Positions 46,661-58,550 of a stretch of DNA of 64,000 bases are shown piece by piece. The stretch lies in contig JABVXU010000011.1 in assembly GCA_013365365.1 (NCBI GenBank), positions 310,001 through 374,000 of the forward strand, written 5' to 3'. Every line of letters starts with the position of its first letter. Positions within the stretch are counted from its first letter, which is position 1. This DNA is from Cruorifilaria tuberocauda (taxonomy: Eukaryota > Nematoda > Chromadorea > Rhabditida > Onchocercidae). Under the pieces are notes generated by a model. The model did no database searches, had not been told where the DNA came from, and was given only the letters and a program-made list of their open reading frames with translations. A program made the translations under genes and the position numbers.

Positions 46661-46663
46661 TTA

Positions 46664-46673
46664 CTGAACGTGA
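46664..46673 (-). promoter_or_regulatory. possible trans-splice acceptor for the TRPV gene
   Basis: The coding strand reads TTTCACGTTCAG|TAA directly before the ATG at 46660. An acceptor this close to the start codon is typical of spliced-leader addition in nematodes. No transcript evidence is available. Confidence 0.45.
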
Positions 46674-49600
46674 AATTGCCTTTTTCGTTTCTCAATTAAT
46701 TAAAATTCCACTGAATTTAGTATTATTATTTTACAATCTAATCGTGGTAAGAATAAAGAAATGAAAATATCCTTATATTTAGATGAAAATTCATTAGTAA
46801 GAAGAAATAACATAATTAATGTTAGATCGTTAGAGATTCACGAAAGGTTATTTTATAATTTGAAAAAGTATTTTTGCTTCTGAATGTGAGAAATTTATGC
46901 TACCTGAATACAAATATAAAGGTGAACTTTTAGGAAATCTAATTAAATCCTTTCTTTCCTATCATATTTTACAGCTTACACATTTTGCACTTTTCATATA
47001 AAAAATCAACTTCATAACCTATTAAATACTTTAACTTTCTTTTACCTTCTCCTTCTTATTTCATGCTAATATTTATTTCATAGCAATAACTGGTTGCTAA
47101 CCAATTTTTTTCATTATTTAATGTTCATACATTTTTCTTTTTTTTTTCCCCCATTTTCAGTTCAATCTTTTTTATTATCAAATGTGATTCAAACTGAATA
47201 GCAAATAAAATGAATAAATGGAAAAAATTCAAAAATATAATTGAATTTTCAAAAAAAATGAAAATTTTTCCCTCTTTGTGGAATGAGCAGGTGTTTGGAC
47301 GATTATAATCAGGTAATTAATTTGCACCTATCACCATGATAGAGTATTGGAAATGGAAGAGATTGAAGTGAAGAATTTATCTAAACTAACTTTGATTACT
47401 TGAAATTCCAGGTGAAATAAGTATTATGTCTGATATTAAGTGTTTGCTAAATTTTATTAATAGATGAATTGATAACATTTCATTTTCTTTCTTAATATAA
47501 AAATGCGTGTTATCAGCGAATGAATGTATACTTCAATGCTGTTTTTCTGAACAGAATAAATTATTATTTAGATCTGATTATAAATTGCTTCAATGAACCA
47601 TTTCTACTTTGTTTTTTTTTAATTTAATCAGTATGAATCATACTAAAATTCAGATTACATTTATCAAAAAATTGTGAACTTCGAAAATTTCCGATTCATT
47701 CCATCGTCACACACCATTGCTAACATAGTTCGACAAAGTGTTTGAAATAAAACCAAACTACTAATGAAAAATAGATCGCTTTGCTGGATATTACTTCTTA
47801 TTCCAATATATCACTACTAATAAACAGTAATTGATAATACTTAAACTTCTGACTGCACTAATAACTGATGGACACTCTAACATAGCATTGGATGAATCAA
47901 CCTGTAGCGGTTGTATAAAATGGGAATTAAATTTTAAAAGTATCAGAATCAGAATATTTTGTCAAGCATTTACAACTTTAAACTGCATTAAGTGATTATT
48001 AAAGCTGGAAATAAAAACCTCTTTTCATCACTGAAGATTAAAATTTTTATTATTTCTATGAAATTGTATGATGATAAATGCGAACGAATTTCGAGATAAG
48101 TAATTAAGCATAGTTAAAGAGATTATTACGATGGATAGGTCATAATCAGACTATCGTCAAATTAATAGCAAAATGAATTATTTTCATTTCAGTCATTTAT
48201 TCGTAGTTACTAAGAATTTTTCTAACAGCCTGAAAATTAATATATTAATTTCTCAAATTCATTTTGCTTATCAACGGAAATGGCTCAATCAATACCAGTT
48301 AATGTTGCAATAAGTATAAATTGGGTCAATGAATTTAATTCATCAATCATGATACAAACTCATTGGGATGTATTTGCTAATCATTTGTGTAGAAATGGAT
48401 TGCCCCAAAAATCATTCTATTAAACTTACTGGTTTATAATATTTTTCACATATTTATTAATTTTATTTTAAATTTAATTATATCTGCTTGAAATAATGTG
48501 GAAAAAGATCATACTAATTCTCTTCGCTCTCAGTATAGTTACCTTCGTTATTCTTCTAACTTCATGAAAATTAAAATATAGAAGAAATCTTAAGGAATGA
48601 AATGACAGATGATATATAAAGCACAACACTGCGGAAAAAGGAAAATGCGTAATTTTGCATATTTTTTTAAGATTCAAAATAATATTTCCATGTATTATTT
48701 TCTCTCAGTATTGCTAGCTTTCGAATGAACTTTTGTTCAAAATCATTCCCATTTGAAGTTTAAGTTTAATTTGCTGTGTGGCAAATTATTAATTAGCATT
48801 TATTAATTCGCATTATTGCTTCTACCAAGAATTATTGATCGTTGTAGAAAGTAGATAAAAAAGCCGTTTAACGATTTTTCGACTTGCTGCAAGTTGCCAT
48901 GTAATTCGCTGGTGAGAAATGAAATTTGGACAGGTAATATCTCAAGCGTTCATCGGATTCCTACTTTTCTCTCCAGTTTGTGTTTCAACACCATCATCTG
49001 ATTTGAATCAAAATATAACTGCTAAATTTAGTATTTTTATGCTTGAAATTTAGATATCTCGATGAGATAGATACGAATGATTCGCAGAAAATTTTTTGTG
49101 CAAATTTCATAGAGCAAAGCAAAAGAAAAGTTAGAAAAAGAAAGACGGAAACGAGAAAAGTTAGAAAAAAGTTAAAAAAACCTTTAGAATAACGAAAAGT
49201 TGTTATGATTACTGATAAAACATTAAGGTTCGCGTTTTAATTCTTCCATCGGCAACATCAGAAGCATGTGGTATATTTCAAAGTCAAATATAATTCCTTT
49301 TCTCTGCAGGTTAATTAATATATATCGATGATTTTCCTACCAATACAGAACAAAGATGAAGGAGATTTAATCTTATTTTACGAACGACTAATTCTTTAAA
49401 CATTAAATACATTTGATCACTTCGATGAACTTATTCTTATCGTGATATTTAATCTCTCTTTCTCATTATCAAATCATTTGAAGAATGTTTTTCCATATTT
49501 ACTGCGCAAATTCAAATGACGCAATCCGCGTGGAAATGCAAAACAAACAATTTACTATGTAAAGAAGATTAGCTTCGATTCATCCAATAGATTTTTTCGG

Positions 49601-50220
49601 TATATTCATGTATATTTCCTAACTGTTGAACTACTGCAAAATGCAAAAATCTTTTTTTAACGACGGAAAACCCCCATTCACGGTGTGAGAGATGGTAATA
49701 ACAATGGTGAGAAATCTAGTGGAAATAATGTTCCACCAGAAAATATCCCACGTTAACTATAACGCCATATCTTGACGTGCTGTCATCGCATAAAAGTGTA
49801 AAGTGTGTAGCAGTGTAAAGGTTAAAAATCGAAGGGGTGGACAAGTATAAGTTTAAAAAAATATCGATTTCTAAAACAACAATACACTGTGAAATATAAA
49901 AGCAAAGATATAGAAGATAAAGGACAAATTTCATTTTTTATTACGAAACCGTGATTTCAATAAAATAATTAACTTCAAAATATAAATAATTTATTCACAC
50001 AGTTTTCGATCATTTACCGCGTCCAAAACAGAGGCCAAATGAGGAATCCACCCAGAAATTTCGGGGGACAATAAGAAAAGACAGTGAAGAGAGTTTCAAA
50101 AATTTCTCCGTCTTCAACTGAATTACGTATCAAGGTTTAAGATATCGCAATAAGTTAAATGCATGAAAAAGTAGGCAAAATAAAATTTCCAAAAAGTAAA
50201 AATTATAGGAATATAAATCG
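46674..50220. other. TRPV promoter side / uba-2 3' flank
   Basis: About 3.5 kb with no supported gene. It should hold the promoter of the TRPV gene and the 3' UTR of uba-2. It is AT-rich, with a T8 run followed by C5 near 47142. Minus-strand frames at 48474-48677 and 49716-49934 are hydrophobic noise without splice context. Confidence 0.5.
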
Positions 50221-53200
50221 TTAATATGAAATAATTTCATCACCACTTTTCCGAATTTTGGCCGGTGAACACTCATCAGTTGCTTCAGACAATGAACGCT
50301 TCATCTTATTTTCTTGTTTTCCATCTTCTTGTCCTGCAAGAAAAAAATTTTGAACTGAATAAAACAATCATCCAGAATACACAATACTTTCTTAGATTTA
50401 AAATGCTTTTCTGTACTGTAACAAAAATGTACGAAACAAATTAACGGCATATTCATGAACAAAATCTAGCAGTGTTTCGATAGCACTAAACTAACCATTT
50501 GTGGAAGTGGCATCAGTATCCATTGCTATCACAAATTCATCAATCTTCAGCTCATTAGTGTGTTCAATACGAATACGAAGTTCTAGTCTTTGCAGGAAAT
50601 CATCGCATTCTAAGATGCAATCATGAACGACACCAACTTTTTCCAGAACCTGTTCACCAACAGCTAAAAAAAATTGAAATCAGTAATTTGGAACAGTTTT
50701 TTTCTACAACAGCAATATTAATCCTGCTCAAAAAAAAAACTGCTTACTTTTGTATCTATAACACTTTGCTATAAAGTTTCCACAAGATATTATTTATATT
50801 TTACATTTAATTGAAATAAACTCACTTGACAGGCTTTGACGATGTTGTATACTTTATAAACTCTACTGCAGAGGAAATAAGTGTTTCACAAATGATACCT
50901 CTTTGAAACTTCGAAACATTATAGGAACGATTTTCACAATTAATGCTTTTGCAGACATCAAAACCTTCCAACTGATTTTCATTATCGATTAAAATCAAGA
51001 GGAAAAATTATTAAAGGAGGTAAAAAAGGATCACCTTTGGTTTCACCCTCTTCACTCGAAATGATGATATTGCCCGTCAAAGAAATCATGACATCAGGTG
51101 CTACCATATGCAAAATTCCCTTTAAAAACTTGTTTTCCAGCGATTGAACAGTAGTCAACTTAGCATTTAATTTCAGCGTTATCTCTCGCCGTTCTGAACA
51201 GACGTAACAACGTTTATTAGGTTTGCAAGGCACTTCCTCAGTTAAAATTTTACCACGTGGATTTGGCTTCGGTTGTATGAAAACCTGAAAAATCTCTATA
51301 CGAAATATCCTAGCATTTTTGCTTTTTTTGACGATTCTAGCAACGTGCACAGTTAGAGTGAATGAATCAGCTAAGCAATATGCCAATTATATTTTCATAG
51401 CAAATGAACTAACATTTCGCAATCTGTCTTTCGCACCGAAAACAACTTTCAGTGCTTCAGTAACAATCATTCCAGCTACTATGGCATTTGTAGTTGCAAT
51501 AGCTGGTATTATGTTGCCTGCCATCGCTGTAAAGTAAAATACATGAATTCATTTTGTGAATTACAAATGAAGTATCCTAAACATCACTTCTCTTGTTATA
51601 TATTCAGTCAGTTCTAAAAAACCGTTCTAAGAAACTTGTTATACATTCAGTCAGTTCTAAGAAAAAAATTTGCTTTTTCAAAGAAGACAAATGTCCTTCA
51701 GTTTTGAAGTTTTTTTGATTAAACATTCAGTTTTGAAGTTATTTTGACTAAACACAAAAGCACACTATACTTGTCAATCTACTTTATTAACATACTTTGC
51801 TAGCAATTAAACAAAGAAAGGTTCTGTGGAAATTCAAAACCAAAATATTGCTAAATATCTTTCCATAAACTTACATTTTATATCGAAAAGAGTTTTGAGA
51901 GGGATACTGAAGATATGCGCACGAAGATTAGCAGACGCTGCTACAAAACGCATTGCAGGTTCATCATCCTGAAGGGAAGTACTTTTTTTGATCTCCCATT
52001 TTTTGAATAGAAAATCAAATTAAATAATCTGAAACAGATTTTTGACCAATAATAAAACGGAATTGGTTTATTAATATAAAAGATTTGCACATTTTAACAA
52101 AAAAGTGAAGAAAACCTTATCCCATGATAACACTGATCCATCTATGACACGTTTACTCAATGTAGATACAGCCTTTTCAAATTCATCCTTACATTCCAGC
52201 ACTGTCCAGAGTTCCGCATTTGGTTCGTTGCTACTTGAACTTGGAACTAAATACTTGTGGCATGAAATTTTTATATCATCAAACAACTGACAATGATTTT
52301 GGACGTTATATACTGCTTAGTAGTCTTTTTTGGCTTTCTCTTTTAGTTACACTCAAATTTTAATCACTTGGATTTTCTTCAGTGAAATTAATCCAAGATA
52401 GAGTTCGAAATTACGAAATTCATACAATCGACCGAATTTCTCATTCATCCTATAAGAACTGAGAGACAAACCATATTGGTTCCCGCATGATGCTTGTGTC
52501 AGCATCGAAACTTACTTTCATTTGGAAGATTATCCCATTCCAGTGGAGTTGGCTTCCTTCTCTGCTTCCACAAATTTGTCATACTCAAAAGGTAATTGAT
52601 ATCATTGTGAAAGAACTGAAATATATTGGTAAAGCACATGAACACAGAAAATAATAACTTTTTCAATTTTTAATTCGTAGTTGATGTAATTCACATGTGG
52701 AAACAAAAGCTTGCTTTAGACTTGTAAAAGTCTTGCGTCATGAAATATTTATTGGATTGATTAGATTAAGAATCCTTGAGAAAATTTATTGGTAAACAAA
52801 CTTTTCTAAAAAGAATTTTTGGATCGTAGTCATTTTCAGCAGCCCATTTCCTTGTATTAATTCTATTGAAAATCCCGTCATTGTCGCCATGCGTAAATGG
52901 ACTACCATTATCGCTTTGTTCCATAATCAGAGCTGCATTTCCACTTTTTTCATCATTATTTATACTCGGACTACTCAGATTCTCTTCATCTGTTAAATCT
53001 GGAGACACTTCATCTTCGTCATCCGGCTCACCGAAAAGTTGACTGAAATCGAAGGTGACGTGCGCATGTATCATTCTGACTAACACTTCACTTTTCGTAA
53101 GTCATCAGGTAATAATGCATATGCACTAATCAAACAGAAACCAAAAATCCATATGACTTTTACATAACTAATAAAGAAAATCACGAAAGATAAGAAGTAC

Positions 53201-54407
53201 GCACTTAAAAAGATGTTTTGCCCAAACAATACAGTGAATATGCTCCGATGGTGTGTTACGGATCGTACATCCAGGATATGTTTTTTGCACTATCCTTGGA
53301 TTACATTCATAACATTCGGTGTAATCACGAATTATTGGACGCACCTAAATTTAAAATCAATTTCAACCAAGTTCGCATGCTATAACACCGCAGGATAAAA
53401 GACTTTGTTATGCTTCCGAATATATGAAATAAGATGGTAAACTTGCATGTCCTAAATAACCGGAAGAACCGCTTTCAATTAAAGGTACACGAGCTGCTAA
53501 GCAAAGTCGATTGATATGATTTCGTGCAGCTAAAACAGGAAATTTTAACAGTTCTAAAAATGTTTCGAAAATTATAAAGAAATCATTCAATGCAGAGAAA
53601 CCCATTGCTTTCCAGCATTCTTAGAGGAGCAATTTTGAAAACTTTAGAAATCTAGTGCTGTAACTTTACCCACCTATGTTATCCAGTGCACTTAGAACCA
53701 CTGTGAATTTCTGAAAAAAGTCGATACCGTATTCTTCTCTAAAATTATGAAGAAAGTATTACATAGATCACAAGTAATAAAAATTCTCTCAAATTATGAG
53801 TTACTACCAAAATACTATATGCGAAAGTTTTTGAAGAAATCGCAGTATCAACCGACCAAATTATTTTTGGAACCTCTTAAGCTGATTAGGAAATACTCCT
53901 TGAATACAGGCAACATACTTTAACACCGAATCATGATAGCACACAATTTTTACGTTAGGTGCAATTGATCGAACTGCTTCTGCAGCAATAATTGCCTTCG
54001 GCTTACCAACATGCTCACGACGAAACAAGAATTGTCTATTTAAATTGCTGACATCAATTGTATCCAAATCGATCTGAATATGATAGTAATTCATTAAAGT
54101 ATGCGATGTCCAATCCATAAAGAACACATTTTAATTCTAATTCCTATACAATTACTACAGAACTATATTCCGAAATTTCCACAACAACCAAATAAAAATT
54201 AGGATAAATTTAAAAAATCGAATTTAAAGTCTTAAAGTCTGCCTGTGTAATACACTGTAAAGTAGAAAACTGAAGATTTACAATTTCGATATTGGAAAAG
54301 CCGGTTAAGGCTAAATTTTTCAACAATTCGCAACCAATACCACCAACACCAACGACTAATACAGGACATCGCAAGACTTCCAAGAACTGTTCGTTTTGCC
54401 AAGTCAT
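50221..54407 (-). CDS. uba-2: SUMO-activating enzyme subunit 2 (catalytic E1 subunit)
   Basis: UBA2 pairs with SAE1/AOS1, adenylates SUMO, takes it as a thioester and passes it to UBC9, mainly in the nucleus. 13 in-phase exons give 592 residues (human 640): 54282-54407, 53919-54073, 53674-53738, 53447-53529, 53205-53344, 52802-53042, 52516-52615, 52116-52246, 51875-51968, 51414-51526, 51035-51284, 50496-50663, 50221-50333. ATP site GVGGIG (20-25) and [16 protein letters not shown] (44-59); zinc cysteine pairs ECYEC (154, 157) and CYVC (442, 445); catalytic cysteine at 169 in [31 protein letters not shown]; and the ubiquitin-fold domain ends near residue 550. The tail [19 protein letters not shown] looks like a two-part nuclear localisation signal. 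An acidic, serine-rich insert lies about 200-245. Intron 4 appears to have a GC donor; the exon 8 acceptor (52247) was chosen by phase. Confidence 0.95.
51592..51660. repeat. imperfect tandem duplication, 43-bp period
   Basis: CTTGTTATATATTCAGTCAG at 51592 recurs as CTTGTTATACATTCAGTCAG at 51635. It lies in uba-2 intron 9, between the exons ending at 51526 and starting at 51875. Confidence 0.75.
51697..51754. repeat. imperfect tandem duplication, 29-bp period
   Basis: TTCAGTTTTGAAGTTTTTTT and TTCAGTTTTGAAGTTATTTT start 29 bases apart and stay similar through GATTAAACA / GACTAAACA. It lies in the same uba-2 intron, directly after the 43-bp duplication. Confidence 0.75.
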
Positions 54408-54417
54408 TATATTATTG

Positions 54418-54427
54418 CTGGAAACAG
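54418..54427 (-). promoter_or_regulatory. possible trans-splice acceptor for uba-2
   Basis: The coding strand reads CTGTTTCCAG ten bases before the uba-2 ATG. This fits a spliced-leader acceptor. The frame stays open further upstream, so a short 5' extension without splicing cannot be excluded. Confidence 0.45.
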
Positions 54428-55491
54428 TGAAATTTATTAATCTTCTCGGCGTGAAGCTAAATAATAGCCGCTGATTGATCACTCAATCAATTACAAAATT
54501 AATTGACATCAATCCGTTTATCAGTTAGCATCTTATATTCATTAAGTCTGCAAATCTAACTTTATCATGACTAACTTTGCAGAATGTGGACAAAAAGCAA
54601 ATGATATAATGCCACTCCCTCCATGACCGCCGCATAGATCCCCCGCTTCGTGCCTCCCAATAAACCCCCCAACAGATAGTTAATTACTGCAGCAATCGTT
54701 CTGAGATTGGACGCTTAATACAGTAGCACAAAAATCTATTCTTGCAAACAGCAGCATACCCTCATCACACTTGCAAATTGTTTGCACGCGGGACTCTGCA
54801 TAGGGCACGTGGACAATGTGATTCAAGCATGTGATAACTCGTATGTGACATCATTACTGAACTCATGAAAATAACGCTTCAAAGGTTGTCTGCGGCGGCT
54901 TTAATTTTCTAAATGAATTTAATTAATTCAATTCTCAAAACGATAATATTTTAATAATATATGGTTCGGTAATATAATATATGGTTCGGTTTCACTTCTG
55001 CTCAGTAAAAATTTGTTAACGTTTCGATTGCCGAAGTACCATTATTTGCGACAGATTTTTTCCAAATAAAAGATACTAATGGAGTTTATAGGACTTACAA
55101 CAATTTGGCAGTGAAGAAAATGAAACATGTGGTACCATGATAGAGATTGTTCGGAAGAAGTTTAACAAAAATTTTTCTTTCGGTCGCGTAAGTCAAGAAT
55201 ATATCTTTACCAAAATTTTCAACGAATATCCGCAATCGCAGAGAATTTCCGAAATAAATCAATATTTTAATTGAAAAAAGTTAATCTAAAAGAGGGATTC
55301 GAGGAAAAACAAAATTTTCAAACATATGAGCTTATTGTCCATAACTGTGCTTGTTGGTGACATGAAGTGATGTTTACAGCAAAAAATAGTTCTATTTCAC
55401 CATATTAAGAATAAATTAAAAATTTATGTATAATATCGTTTTGAATTTAAAGTCAAAGATTCTAACAGATACGAAAATTTCTAATATAACA
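54428..55491. other. uba-2 promoter region
   Basis: About 1.06 kb between uba-2 and the first J-protein gene. The part at 54610-54830 is richer in C and G than its surroundings, with C-runs (ATCCCCCGC, AAACCCCCCAAC), a CACGTG box near 54807 and the inverted pair TGCAAA-TTG-TTTGCA at 54772-54786. A near-duplicated ATAATATATGGTTCGGT lies at 54954-54990. No exon was found. Confidence 0.5.
54953..54990. repeat. imperfect direct repeat
   Basis: AATAATATATGGTTCGGT is followed directly by AATATAATATATGGTTCGGT, two copies with a two-base insertion. It lies upstream of uba-2. Confidence 0.75.
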
Positions 55492-57195
55492 CTAGTATGA
55501 CTGATCACATTTCAAATTCTTTGTGCTTGATTCACTTTCACTGATTTTCCTTTCGTCAATTTTTTCCTGTGTACGACGATCATCCTCATTCACATCGTCA
55601 AATATTTTCCTCAAAGCGCATTATTAATAAAGCGATGCTTGAAATTTCAGTTCTTAACAATGAAAAAGTTTGAAATTTCCTACTGTAAGTATTTAAAGTA
55701 TTCAAAAATTCATAAAATGAAAAGGTTTACCTGCCTTCGATGATGTTGTGCAGTGAAAGAATGAAGAATCCAATGATATAAACAATCAGAGCAGCACTTA
55801 AATAAGGTAAATATGGAAGCAACGGTCCATTGAGCCAACTGAAAGATGTTAATCAAAATATGAAATATCTCAAAAAGTTCAGGGATCAAATCTAAAATGA
55901 TTCCCTCTCGTTTATCGATCGAATAGATTTTGTTATTTATAAGCAAAATTAAGCGCAAATAATAACACCTATCAAATGCAAGTTTAACACTAGGCCTCGG
56001 TGGCATTTCATGTCGTCGTTTATACCGTTCCTGTTCAGCCTGATAAAATTTTTCCCAAAATTGATCATCCCGTTCTTTCTGAACTCTTTCATATTCTTCT
56101 GCACGACGCTTCAATACTTCAAAAACCTGTAAAATGCAGAAAAAGAAATTGACTGAAAGTCGAGGGAAATACGAAAAAAACTATTTTCCTAAAGATGAAC
56201 ATGGAAAACTTTGCAACTGGAGAAAATCTTCCTTTTATCCTTTTAAAGACCTTTCAAACTGATTATCAATTATTCCTTCCTTCTGATTTCTCTACATTAA
56301 TATAACTAATGATGTTAATACATATTTGATATTAATAATGATATCAAAAAGCATAATAAGAGTATCTGAAATCGATTTATTAAGTATTATGAAATTTTAA
56401 CCTTCCTCAAATGAGCATCATCATATTGCCAACTACTACGATATTGATTGATACCAGCGTAACGATTACTCCTTCCAGTATTTTTTTTATTGAAAGTTTG
56501 TCGACTATGGTCGTGACTTGTCTGTGCTCGATATGCATCATACTCATTCCGACTATCCACATCTCTCAGCACGTCATATGCTTCTTTAATCGCGATAAAT
56601 CGTTCCGTAAGGGTACTCTCAAGAGCGCTCCCGGTGACATCCGGATGATACTAAACTTACGAAAAGAAGGTTTTTTATGATCATTTCTCTAAAAGAGAAT
56701 TAATTTAATCTCTAGAACCTATAAGGTTTATCACTTGCATGTAAATGAAATTAACAAGTTCAACCGCAACATACAGTTTATGTTTATACCTATAAAAAAT
56801 GGTAAAGATATTGTATATACGCGATGAGAGAGAGAATTACTTTGACAATTCATGTCGATATTTCACACTAAAATATTTCGGAAATAAAGGATTAATATCA
56901 TAAACTGATATTATCATGCTATACTCGAATTGATTCGTTGATTCAATAATCATAGAAATGAGCTAATTCATTTTAATTTATCTGAATTCCTAGAATACTG
57001 ATTGAAATTATTTGGATTTTTCCTAACTTTCTTAGACAACATATAGAAGGCATTCTTGATTTCTTGTTGCGTCGCGTTATGGCTAACCCCCAATATTTCG
57101 TAGTAATTTTTTTGATAGTCAATTGTTTGCCGCATAAATCGATTAGATGAATGAAGAAATCGCCTTATCAAGATCAACCGATATCCACAGAACAT
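55492..57195 (-). CDS. DNAJC4-like J-domain membrane protein, copy 1
   Basis: A small type of Hsp40 co-chaperone expected to stimulate an Hsp70 ATPase at a membrane. Five in-phase exons give 266 residues: 57028-57195, 56402-56650, 55969-56126, 55731-55838, 55492-55609. The J domain begins NYYEILGVSHNATQQEIK (about 30) and holds the HPD triad in YHPDV (57-61), with RFIAIKEAYDVL as helix III. A charged coiled stretch (EEYERVQKERDDQFWEKFYQ) leads to one membrane segment (YLSAALIVYIIGFFILSL, about 202-219) and an acidic tail. The N terminus MFCGYRLILIRRFLHSSNRF is basic and hydrophobic, like a mitochondrial presequence or anchor. The short length, J domain near the N terminus and single late membrane segment match DNAJC4. 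The start ATG is inferred; an upstream exon is possible. Confidence 0.85.
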
Positions 57196-58550
57196 TGCAG
57201 AAACGATTTGAATTATCCGGTTGTTTAACAAACCATCCCATCAAACCGTTTTTCATTATTCCATACCTCGATATACAAGTGAAACCGAACTAAGAAAAAT
57301 GAGAAATCAAGCGCATCCATCATTAAGCATTTCTAATATAAAATATTTCATAATTAGTCATCAGCTAGTTGTGATGAACAATTATAATTATTTTCCATTC
57401 GCAAAATAAAAAATATGAGACAAGGACTGTTCCTCATCAATGTATCAACCCATTTTCATGCATTACTTCTTGCGAAAAAGGTATAAAGTTAGAGAACGCA
57501 AGAAGAAACAGGGAACACTAAAATATATATGAAATATTTAATTATTCTCATGCAAAAGGAAGAGAAAAAATATAGAAAGATCACGCTAATAAATCTTTTA
57601 ATCACAGAATGAATAATAATTAACTGCCTCTAAAATTTTATCATCTTAAAGCGGAATATTTTACAAATATAGCAGAAGAAGTAGGATAAAAATATATTTA
57701 CTGCAATTTTAGCTAACAAAACTTGGAATTAATCAATGAATACTAATGTATGATCAAATCATAAATTACAGAAATTGGGCCGGAAATATTTCAATTTACA
57801 TAGATTGCATAAATTACACAAATTAACCCGGAAATACTTCAACTAAAAGAGGGAAATTACGCTTTGATGAAAGCAATAAAAGATCAAGTATAGTTAAATA
57901 AAATTATAACAAAATAATGAGTTAATAAATGAGAAATGACAATAGCTTGTCACAAAGGAAAAGTGTAATACGCAATATTAATTCCTGGATCCATTTCAAC
58001 TAAAATTTTTTATCTCTAATCAAATTTCGATGATTTTATCATCGACAGTTCAAATAAACTAGATCATTGGTGTAAACGTTATTTGAACAGCACGAAAACT
58101 TTTTATAATTCGAAACAAAAGCTGATTTTGCGCAAAAATTCTAGGGACTACGTAATTCGAATAAATTGGAAATTGCAAAATCAAAATCATAAAACTGAAC
58201 TAAAGCTCCAATCATTATAACATTGTGATATTTTTGCTAAGCTTGACTTACAATCAATTGAATTTAACACCATCAAAATTGAATTATTTCATATTGCTTA
58301 GTTAAATTCAAACTAAGCTAGATTATTGAAAGAATGAATTTGACCAAAAGCATAATAGTAATAAATCATTAAAGAATCTAGCATTTACCGCACTATAAAA
58401 AAAGATATTCAGAAAGATACGGAAAACGCATAGAAGTGAAGAACTATACATACTTATTTTCAGCATCAATTTTAATGAGATGATTTTTGATACCTTTATT
58501 TCAGCAAAGTACGAACTCCAAAATAAGAAAATGATGACTGCTCTTATGAT
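57196..58550. other. intergenic region between the two J-protein genes
   Basis: About 1.35 kb of AT-rich sequence without a supported exon. It should hold the promoter of copy 1 and the 3' UTR of copy 2. Confidence 0.5.
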
